A DNA stretch of 22,863 nucleotides from Firmicutes bacterium CAG:194. GTDB taxonomy: Bacteria; Bacillota; Clostridia; Lachnospirales; Lachnospiraceae. Of this stretch, positions 15,803 through 20,829 are shown one piece after another (the stretch's first letter is position 1; every line of letters starts with the position of its first letter). The position numbers were made by a program, and so were the translations under genes. The stretch spans positions 11,535 through 34,397 of the forward strand of contig HF995222.1 of NCBI GenBank assembly GCA_000432915.1, written 5' to 3'. The notes beneath the pieces are model-generated. The model saw nothing but the letters and a program-made list of their open reading frames with translations. It did not search any database and was not told the origin of the DNA.

Positions 15803-15981
15803 GCTTACCCTCCGTCATCCTGATTTTCCGCACACTGATCCGTAAATCATCCGCCCCTGATCGCAAATCGCATCTCCGATGCCTTTCTTTTGCTTACGAG
15901 GCTTTCTCTCCATATAAATCCATAAAAATCTTCCCATAACGGTCAGTCAATTGCGGATCTGCATGGTTCTGAATATTTATC

Positions 15982-16010
15982 ATTCTAACATTATTTCCGT
16001 CCTTTTACAA
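15982..16010 (-). promoter_or_regulatory. promoter of the coiled-coil / flavin reductase pair
   Basis: On the minus strand TTGTAA (16005-16010), 17-bp spacer, TAGAAT (15982-15987). Start near 15975 gives an untranslated leader of about 170 nt, long enough for regulation, though I see no known riboswitch in it. Confidence 0.6.
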
Positions 16011-16093
16011 CACTAGCAAAGCGTATTGTAATTGCACATTTTTTGTGCATTTTGCATAGATTTTACATATAGTATTTTTATGCTTTGTGTAAA

Positions 16094-16147
16094 TTCACTC
16101 ATTTTTCATATCATGTTCATATTTTGTTCATAATTAATTGGTATACT
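16094..16147 (+). promoter_or_regulatory. phased TTCATA boxes with extended -10 promoter (PhoB/PhoP-box-like)
   Basis: TTCACT at 16094, then TTCATA at 16105, 16116 and 16127: four direct repeats each exactly 11 bp apart. Seven bases after the last comes TGGTATACT (16139-16147), an extended -10; the expected -35 position has no good hexamer. Direct repeats at 11-bp spacing in place of a -35 are typical for OmpR/PhoB-type activators; the Bacillus PhoP box is TT(A/C/T)ACA at this spacing, so these differ by one base. The regulator is inferred by analogy only. Confidence 0.6.
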
Positions 16148-16153
16148 TTACTT

Positions 16154-16268
16154 AAATCAAAGGAATCAATCCTTTATTAACAAAAGACATCTACCGAAAG
16201 ATAAATTTTTTCATAATAGCCGCGGGGCCGAAAGGCTTCGCGGCACTCCTCATTTTATAAGGTTTTTT
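16154..16268 (+). ncRNA. candidate small RNA downstream of the phased-box promoter
   Basis: The stretch has no ribosome binding site or plausible ORF and forms successive local hairpins: AAAGGA-ATCAA-TCCTTT (16159-16175), ATCT/AGAT around 16190-16203, and an 11-bp stem with two G-T wobbles and a GAAA loop (16219-16244, GCCGCG to CGCGGC). A weak CCT/AGG stem then runs into six T residues (16263-16268), a possible end. I do not recognise it as a known riboswitch class. There is no plus-strand gene downstream for more than 1.5 kb, so a free RNA is more likely than a leader. Existence is predicted, not shown. Confidence 0.4.
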
Positions 16269-16287
16269 ATATTGTCAAAATGATTCT

Positions 16288-16315
16288 GCATCTTTGCAAG
16301 CCTGCTTTTACTGTA
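16288..16315. repeat. 28-bp dispersed repeat, copy 2
   Basis: Matches 5971-5998 at 26 of 28 positions, same orientation. Seen from the minus strand both copies have the order gene, terminator, repeat; this one lies about 28 bp beyond the relQ terminator. Confidence 0.75.
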
Positions 16316-16342
16316 TGGGTGCTTCCAAAGGAATATCGCCAT

Positions 16343-16376
16343 TAAAAAAAATACCGCCGTCCGGCAGTATTTTTTC
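16343..16376 (-). terminator. intrinsic terminator of relQ
   Basis: On the minus strand the arms AATAC-T-GCC and GGC-G-GTATT enclose a 4-nt loop with one internal mismatch, and a run of eight T residues follows. It begins immediately after the relQ stop codon. Confidence 0.85.
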
Positions 16377-16377
16377 T

Positions 16378-17067
16378 TTATATAACCGATTCTTCTGTTT
16401 TGACTGCCTCTGTCTGAGCCGCCTCCTCTTTCTGTCTGGCGATCAGTTCCTGAACCTCCTCATTCAGAGAAAGCATTCTGGCATCCAGATCCGAAACCAT
16501 CATGGCACATTCCACCAGTTCCTTCTTAATATGCTCCGGTGCATTACCCTCAAATTTGTAATGGATCTTATGCTCCAGACTTGCCCAAAAGTCCATAGCA
16601 ACCGTTCTGATCTGGATCTCCACTTTGGCATCTACAATACGATCCGATAAAAAAATCGGTACTGTTACGATCAGATGGTAACTCTTATATCCACTTGGCT
16701 TCGGATTCAGGATATAATCCTTCACGGAAAGTACGCGGATATCATTCTGATTGATCAACATTTCCGCAATCCTGTAAATATCAGAAGTAAAAGAACAGAT
16801 AACACGGATTCCCGCAATATCATTGACATACTTTACCATATTCTGGATACTGGACTCGTAGCCATGCTTTTTCAGCTTTTTAACGATACTTTCCGGTGAT
16901 TTGATACGCGATTTGATATGTTCGATCGGATTGTACTGATGTACATGCTGGAATTCATCATTTAAGATCTCCAGCTTTGTCCCGATCTCCTTTAATGCAG
17001 AATTATATACAAGCTGGACTTCCTTCCAGCTGTCAATGTCGTTCCTCGTGTTTGGTACAAATTCCAT
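16378..17067 (-). CDS. relQ: small alarmone synthetase, RelQ type GTP pyrophosphokinase
   Basis: A 229-residue (p)ppGpp synthetase that transfers pyrophosphate from ATP to GDP or GTP. It has only the RelA_SpoT synthetase domain, with no HD hydrolase and no TGS/ACT regulatory domains, which marks a small alarmone synthetase; the sequence resembles RelQ/YjbM. Motifs: SRIKSPESIVKKLKKHG (53-69) for ATP binding, DIAGIRVIC (83-91), NPKPSGYKSYHLIV (121-134) for the GTP-side loop, and VEIQIRTVAMDFWASLEHKIHYK (149-171) with Glu150 as expected catalytic residue. The charged tail after about 200 is typical. GGGGA lies about 4-5 nt before the ATG. It has its own promoter, which begins exactly where an upstream hairpin ends, and a terminator at the stop. 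Such enzymes are usually controlled at transcription by wall or other stress. Confidence 0.93.
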   Translation of the reverse strand: MEFVPNTRNDIDSWKEVQLVYNSALKEIGTKLEILNDEFQHVHQYNPIEHIKSRIKSPESIVKKLKKHGYESSIQNMVKYVNDIAGIRVICSFTSDIYRIAEMLINQNDIRVLSVKDYILNPKPSGYKSYHLIVTVPIFLSDRIVDAKVEIQIRTVAMDFWASLEHKIHYKFEGNAPEHIKKELVECAMMVSDLDARMLSLNEEVQELIARQKEEAAQTEAVKTEESVI

Positions 17068-17096
17068 AAATTCCCCAACTTTCCTTAATTTACTAC

Positions 17097-17125
17097 ACTA
17101 TAATAACTTATGATGCCATGGTCAA
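17097..17125 (-). promoter_or_regulatory. relQ promoter
   Basis: On the minus strand TTGACC (17120-17125), 17-bp spacer, TATAGT (17097-17102). Start near 17090 gives a leader of about 23 nt with the ribosome binding site. The -35 hexamer overlaps the T tract of the hairpin just upstream. Confidence 0.75.
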
Positions 17126-17172
17126 AAGGTCTAAGCCCATGTGAGCCTGCTCATAGGTGGGGGAAAGACCTT
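17126..17172 (-). terminator. strong imperfect hairpin, probable terminator of an upstream RNA
   Basis: Outer arms AAGGTCT/AGACCTT (7 bp), then CCCA/TGGG, then TGAG/CTCA around a 4-nt loop. On the minus strand it is followed by a short T tract (four T residues counted from the stem end) and then the relQ -35. The short T tract makes termination less certain than at the other sites. Confidence 0.55.
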
Positions 17173-17194
17173 GGGACCCGCCCCGATATCCGTG

Positions 17195-17214
17195 TTTTGT
17201 TAAATCATGACATT
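17195..17214. repeat. 20-bp direct repeat, copy 1
   Basis: TTTTGTTAAATCATGACATT; matches 17325-17344 at 18 of 20 positions in the same orientation, 130 bp apart. A more diverged relative lies at 17230-17248. Confidence 0.75.
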
Positions 17215-17324
17215 CGGGAACCCCTCGCATTTTGATTTGTCGCACATTTTAGGGTCGTACATTTGCTTTGCAAATATGTGACAAGCTCCGCAAATATGCA
17301 ACAGGCCTCGGGGCTACATCTTGA

Positions 17325-17344
17325 TTTTGTTAAATCGCGACATT
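17325..17344. repeat. 20-bp direct repeat, copy 2
   Basis: TTTTGTTAAATCGCGACATT; the only differences from copy 1 are the two central bases. It sits at the predicted 5' end of the candidate RNA, next to its -10 element. Confidence 0.75.
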
Positions 17345-17345
17345 A

Positions 17346-17354
17346 ATTATACCA
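17346..17354 (-). promoter_or_regulatory. extended -10 promoter of the candidate RNA upstream of relQ
   Basis: On the minus strand TGG-TATAAT, a perfect -10 with the TGn extension. No good -35 hexamer lies 16-18 bp upstream, which is tolerated with an extended -10. The upstream DNA is A-rich and could act as an UP-like element. Confidence 0.5.
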
Positions 17355-17410
17355 CATTTTTTTATTTTTTGTGGATTTTTACTAATTTTTAAGAATTGCT
17401 GTTCCATAAT

Positions 17411-17677
17411 CTAGTCTTCTTCGATCATCTGAATCTCCAGATAATCAAAATCAATGGTTTCTATAAAATTATCCTGATAAAAACGCGCCCTGCTGTGATT
17501 TTGAAATTCTTTGACCGTTTTATCCAGCCAGATCGGTTTCCCCAGATCAAAGGTATAAATGATCTCATCCATTGCATGGAATACCTTCTGCGTTCTGCCT
17601 CGATCAGAAGCATCCTCCACAACAGTATCTTTGATCATGTGATTGTTTTTCCAAATCTTTGCCCACATTCGAAACAT
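17411..17677 (-). CDS. small conserved-looking protein of unknown function (88 aa)
   Basis: The open frame runs back to 17794, but AAAGGA lies 8 nt before the ATG at 17677 and the upstream 39 codons read as non-protein leader, so the start is 17677: MFRMWAKIWKNNHMIKD. The protein is soluble with no signal or membrane segment; a basic/aromatic N-terminus is followed by an acidic C-terminus (FYQDNFIETIDFDYLEIQMIEED). From memory it resembles short hypothetical proteins common in Lachnospiraceae, but I know no domain or function for it. The leader is about 90 nt, starting at a TATAAT that adjoins a 21-bp palindrome shared with divergent hlyIII. No terminator is obvious after the stop. Confidence 0.75.
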   Translation of the reverse strand: MFRMWAKIWKNNHMIKDTVVEDASDRGRTQKVFHAMDEIIYTFDLGKPIWLDKTVKEFQNHSRARFYQDNFIETIDFDYLEIQMIEED

Positions 17678-17773
17678 AAAATCCGTCCTTTCTGCCGTAC
17701 ATTTTAGTGGCTTTTGTCTCAGATCATCCGCATTAGTCTGTTGACTTTTGCGCACACTTATTGTAGTATTTGC

Positions 17774-17779
17774 ATTATA
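17774..17779 (-). promoter_or_regulatory. -10 element of the 88-aa protein gene
   Basis: TATAAT on the minus strand. Seventeen base pairs upstream the -35 position reads AAGTAG, a poor match, and is part of the 21-bp palindrome, suggesting that a bound protein either replaces or blocks the -35 contact. Confidence 0.5.
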
Positions 17780-17781
17780 GT

Positions 17782-17802
17782 AAGTAGTTTTCAAAACTAC
17801 TT
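17782..17802. promoter_or_regulatory. 21-bp perfect palindrome, putative operator
   Basis: Ten-base arms AAGTAGTTTT and AAAACTACTT around a single C. It starts two bases upstream of the TATAAT of the leftward gene and lies 75 bp before the hlyIII start. A perfect 10+1+10 site at a divergent promoter is typical of a dimeric repressor site (MarR, XRE and similar families); the regulator is unknown. Confidence 0.6.
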
Positions 17803-17876
17803 GTTGCTTTTTGCTTGATTTATCAGGTAGACCAGGAAATTATTATCGATCCTGTTTTATTAAGGAGGTTATTATT

Positions 17877-18533
17877 ATGCAAATCACATTACGCGAACCG
17901 GGAAGTGCACTTACTCATTTTATTGCCATGATCATGGCAGTCGGCGCGGCAGTTCCGTTGTTGTTAAAAGCCGCATCGCATGGCTCTGTCTGTCTGCTTG
18001 CCATGCTGGTTTTTATCATCAGCATGATCTTATTATATGGTGCAAGTGCCACATACCATTCTGTCAATCTGCCCGCATCCGTGATCAAAATACTGCGGAA
18101 GGTCGATCACTCCATGATCTTCGTCCTGATTGCAGGCTCTTACACACCTGTCTGCCTTCTGGTGCTGGACCCGAAACGGGGATACCCATTGCTGATCGCA
18201 GTCTGGTCGCTTGCATTGATCGGGATCGGCATTAAATTTCTCTGGATCACCTGTCCAAAATGGTTTTCTTCGGTGATCTATATTGCCATGGGCTGGATCT
18301 GTGTATTTGTATTCAGTCCGATCGTCCATCGCCTGCCTGCTGCTGCCTTTGGCTGGCTGCTCGCCGGTGGGATTATTTACACAGTCGGCGGGATCATATA
18401 TGCACTGAAGCTCCCGCTTTTTAACGCCAGACATCAATATTTTGGTTCTCATGAAATATTTCATCTGTTCGTCATGGGCGGAAGCTTCTGTCATTTTATC
18501 TTTATGTATCAGTATGTGATCGGGCTTTCCTAA
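17877..18533 (+). CDS. hemolysin III / PAQR-family membrane protein
   Basis: A 218-residue seven-helix membrane protein of the HlyIII/YqfA group (PAQR superfamily). The start at 17877 is fixed by AAGGAGG 8 nt upstream; the frame extends further but without support. It begins with REPGSALTHFIA, the family's opening motif, and keeps the metal-site residues: Ser57 and His61 (SATYH), Asp77 (VDHSMIFVLIAGSYTP) and His192/His196 (HEIFHLF, followed by GGSFCHF). PAQR proteins bind zinc and resemble ceramidase-like hydrolases; the name hemolysin rests on heterologous assays and need not reflect the role here. Its stop codon overlaps the galE stop on the opposite strand. No clear sigma-A promoter was found; the palindrome at 17782-17802 may control it. 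Confidence 0.92.
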   Translation: MQITLREPGSALTHFIAMIMAVGAAVPLLLKAASHGSVCLLAMLVFIISMILLYGASATYHSVNLPASVIKILRKVDHSMIFVLIAGSYTPVCLLVLDPKRGYPLLIAVWSLALIGIGIKFLWITCPKWFSSVIYIAMGWICVFVFSPIVHRLPAAAFGWLLAGGIIYTVGGIIYALKLPLFNARHQYFGSHEIFHLFVMGGSFCHFIFMYQYVIGLS

Positions 18534-19546
18534 TCGGAGAATCCATTTGGATTCATGCGCTGCCATCTCCAGGAATCTTCGCACATTTCTTTGATATCGC
18601 GCTCAGCGACCCATCCAAGCTCTTTCTTCGCAAGGGAGGCATCTGCATAATTGGTTGCAATGTCTCCTGCGCGGCGCGGCTTGATCTCATACGGTATCTT
18701 AATACCTGTTGCGGCTTCAAAATTTTTAACAATATCCAGAACACTGTAGCCCTTACCTGTACCCAGATTGTATATCTTCAGTCCCGGGTTTTCTTTGATC
18801 TTCTCAATTGCTTTCACATGACCGATTGCCAGATCCACTACATGGATATAATCTCTGACACCTGTTCCGTCAGGTGTATCATAGTCATCTCCAAATACAC
18901 CAAGGCATTTCAACTTGCCAACAGCAACCTGTGTGATATACGGCATCAGGTTATTCGGAATACCATTCGGATTTTCACCGATCTTGCCGCTCTTATGCGC
19001 ACCGATCGGGTTAAAGTAACGAAGAAGGATCACGTTCCACTCGGGATCTGCTTTCTGGATATCCGTCAGGATCTGCTCCAGCATACTCTTTGTCTGTCCA
19101 TACGGATTCGTGATCTCTCCCTTCGGGCAATCTTCCGTTACCGGTACTTTTTCCGGTGTTCCGTATACGGTTGCAGAAGAAGAAAAGATAATATTTTTTA
19201 CTCCATGCTTACTCATAACATCAAATAAGATCAGAGAACCCGAAATATTGTTATAGTAATACAGCCATGGCTTCTGAACGGATTCTCCGACCGCCTTCAG
19301 TCCTGCAAAATGGATCACACATTCAATCTCATTTTCGGTAAATACTTTCTCCATTGCATCTCTGTCCAGAATGTCCGCTTCATAAAAAGTAACCGGTTTT
19401 CCCGTAATTTCTTCTACGCGGCGCAGAGCTTCCTTGCTTGCATTTACCAGATTGTCCACAACCACCACATCATAGCCTGCATTCTGCAGTTCTACGACTG
19501 TATGGCTTCCGATAAAGCCTGCTCCACCTGTTACTAAAATTGCCAT
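18530..19546 (-). CDS. galE: UDP-glucose 4-epimerase
   Basis: An extended SDR epimerase interconverting UDP-glucose and UDP-galactose; some members also act on UDP-GlcNAc/UDP-GalNAc. Two ATGs are close together, but AGGAGG lies only 2 nt before the first and 8 nt before the second, so 19546 is chosen, giving 338 residues. NAD-binding GGAGFIG is at 7-13, and the catalytic residues Ser124 (SSSATVYG), Tyr149 and Lys153 (YGQTK) sit at the same numbers as in E. coli GalE. FNPIGAHKSGKIGENPNGIPNN and DGTGVRDYIHV are also canonical. It is the last gene of the asnA operon, 37 bp after the UDPGP pyrophosphorylase. It converges on hlyIII with overlapping stop codons, leaving no room for a terminator between them. 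Confidence 0.96.
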   Translation of the reverse strand: MAILVTGGAGFIGSHTVVELQNAGYDVVVVDNLVNASKEALRRVEEITGKPVTFYEADILDRDAMEKVFTENEIECVIHFAGLKAVGESVQKPWLYYYNNISGSLILFDVMSKHGVKNIIFSSSATVYGTPEKVPVTEDCPKGEITNPYGQTKSMLEQILTDIQKADPEWNVILLRYFNPIGAHKSGKIGENPNGIPNNLMPYITQVAVGKLKCLGVFGDDYDTPDGTGVRDYIHVVDLAIGHVKAIEKIKENPGLKIYNLGTGKGYSVLDIVKNFEAATGIKIPYEIKPRRAGDIATNYADASLAKKELGWVAERDIKEMCEDSWRWQRMNPNGFSD

Positions 19547-19583
19547 TTTCATTTCCTCCTGTTGTCTGTCAGTTCATTCCTTC

Positions 19584-20807
19584 TTATATTTGTATCCCAT
19601 TTTGAACAAGCAGCGCCCTTGCTGTGTCCACGCTGTCCACACCTTCTTTGTTCTTGATCGGTGCAAACTCATGCTCCCGCACGACCTCAAATGGCAAGCA
19701 CTTATCCATATCATGGATCATATCCAATACAAGCTGCTCAAACTTATAGCCGTTTGGCTCCTGCGGATTTACCTTTGTACCTGTTCCATCAATATGTGCG
19801 ATCTTCTTTTCTACTTTATGATGTGGAAGCTTGTGGGACATCGTGCGTTCCAGCTCGGTGACACGGAACAGGTAATTCAGGATCACGCCGTAATTGTATG
19901 CGTATTCTCCCCTGTCATTTTTTTCCTGCCGCATTTCTTCTGTCAGCTCATAATATTCAATGATCGATGGCTTTCCGTCTTCCAGGCACATCACACCAAC
20001 CTTTTCATCCGGGTTAGCCTTAGCTACCACTTTGGCACCTACATTACACTGTTCTTCAATGCATGCCCCCACAAAAACCGGATCGGCGATTTTCTGTAAT
20101 ACGTTATCTACAGCAAACACATTCAGCCATTCAATGCCCGTTTTGCGAACCTGATCCAGAATACCGCTTTTCGCCATAGAAACAAACCATCCACCGTTTC
20201 CGTTCGGAGAAGTTGCGATCTTGTCTTTCTCCTCCAGATAGACTTTGCCGTCATGATCTACAGCAGGCGCCATCTCCTGCATAAAGAAGAAAATATGATC
20301 CTGCGGATATCCGAAACACTGATGTTCCTTAAAAAATGCCACTGTCTGATCATGGTTTTTATCACTTGTCATGATATATAAGTAGATCATATGCCCCGCC
20401 TGCGCAGTTACCTGCATCAGGTTATGGATCAGACACTCGAAAATATAAAGATCCTTTGTCACGCCAATATTGTATACACCCTTTGGAGCATCGGAACCAA
20501 GTCTTGTCCCCATTCCGCCGGCAAGCAAAACCGCTCCGACTTTATCACCGCGAATCGCATCCAGTCCGGTTTTGCGGAATTGTTCTTTCTTTTTCTCGAT
20601 TTCCGGAAGCTGCATGGCTTCCAGTGGTGCAATTCTGCCACGTTCTGCTTTATGCATGGCGTCCATTGATGAAAGCACTTCAAAGTCTGTTGCCTCTATC
20701 TGTGAAAGAAGTCTCTTTTTCTGTGCCTCATTTAATTCCCCATAAAAATGCAGCAAGTGCTGTTGTCCATATTTTGTCAATTTGTCCAGCGCCTGTTCAT
20801 AATTCAT
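19584..20807 (-). CDS. UDPGP-family UTP--sugar-1-phosphate uridylyltransferase (AGX/UAP1-like)
   Basis: A 407-residue nucleotidyltransferase that joins UTP with a hexose 1-phosphate. LLAGGMGTRLGSDAPKG (94-110) is the nucleotide-binding loop with Lys109, TSPNGNGGWF (199-208) the uracil/sugar region, and NVFAVDNVL (229-237) holds the metal Asp234. The C-terminal FEVVREHEFAPIKN followed by a Val/Asp-rich DSVDTARALL is closer to eukaryotic UDP-GlcNAc pyrophosphorylase (AGX1/UAP1) than to bacterial GalU or GlmU. The sugar could be GlcNAc-1-P, Glc-1-P or Gal-1-P; it cannot be decided here. Adjacent galE suggests the pair makes UDP-Gal(NAc) from a salvaged sugar phosphate, comparable in concept to the galacto-N-biose pathway of bifidobacteria. 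AAAGGG precedes the ATG, and the gap to the phosphoesterase is 22 bp. Confidence 0.9.
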   Translation of the reverse strand: MNYEQALDKLTKYGQQHLLHFYGELNEAQKKRLLSQIEATDFEVLSSMDAMHKAERGRIAPLEAMQLPEIEKKKEQFRKTGLDAIRGDKVGAVLLAGGMGTRLGSDAPKGVYNIGVTKDLYIFECLIHNLMQVTAQAGHMIYLYIMTSDKNHDQTVAFFKEHQCFGYPQDHIFFFMQEMAPAVDHDGKVYLEEKDKIATSPNGNGGWFVSMAKSGILDQVRKTGIEWLNVFAVDNVLQKIADPVFVGACIEEQCNVGAKVVAKANPDEKVGVMCLEDGKPSIIEYYELTEEMRQEKNDRGEYAYNYGVILNYLFRVTELERTMSHKLPHHKVEKKIAHIDGTGTKVNPQEPNGYKFEQLVLDMIHDMDKCLPFEVVREHEFAPIKNKEGVDSVDTARALLVQNGIQI

Positions 20808-20829
20808 ATACGTTTCCCTTTCCCTTTCT

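Larger units (their letters stand above)
15803..16377. other. 575-bp gene-free stretch between the coiled-coil gene and relQ
   Basis: No convincing protein gene in either direction. It holds, left to right: the leader and promoter of the coiled-coil gene (to 16010); an inverted repeat TGCACA-TTTTT-TGTGCA (16033-16049); four 11-bp-phased TTCA boxes with an extended -10 on plus (16094-16147); a hairpin-rich possible small RNA (16154-16268); the second 28-bp repeat; and the relQ terminator. A 29-codon minus-strand frame (15894-15983) was considered and rejected. Confidence 0.8.
17126..17339 (-). ncRNA. candidate structured RNA of about 210 nt upstream of relQ
   Basis: An extended -10 (TGG-TATAAT) at 17346-17354 would start a minus-strand RNA near 17339, ending at the hairpin 17126-17172. 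Inside, GCCCCGA (17308-17314) can pair with TCGGGGC (17180-17186), enclosing about 120 nt; local hairpins include GATTT-AACA-AAATC at the 5' end and a stem built on ATTTGC-AAA-GCAAAT (about 17260-17276). There is no ORF with a ribosome binding site. Size and layout fit a free regulatory RNA (6S-like in scale), but I do not recognise the class. It could also be the long leader of a relQ transcript. Confidence 0.4.
17068..17410. other. 343-bp gene-free stretch upstream of relQ
   Basis: No protein gene is supported on either strand. From right to left on minus it holds an extended -10 (17346-17354), a structured transcript candidate with internal repeats, a 47-bp imperfect hairpin (17126-17172) and the relQ promoter (17097-17125). 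Confidence 0.8.

Noticed and set aside
15894..15983. 29-codon minus-strand frame beginning MINIQNHADPQLTDRYG upstream of the coiled-coil gene
   Set aside because: The composition looks protein-like, but there is no ribosome binding site, and the best promoter's -10 (15982-15987) overlaps its ATG, so the RNA would start after the start codon. A decayed gene remnant cannot be excluded.
16288..16351. Short plus-strand peptide starting at the ATG near 16280
   Set aside because: About 21 codons, no ribosome binding site, and it runs through the dispersed repeat and relQ terminator.
17126..17339. Assignment of the relQ upstream region as 6S RNA, SRP RNA or a ykkC-type (ppGpp) riboswitch
   Set aside because: The GGAAGCAGC-type SRP core and the ykkC motifs are not present, and the 5' and 3' ends do not visibly pair as in 6S RNA; left unclassified.
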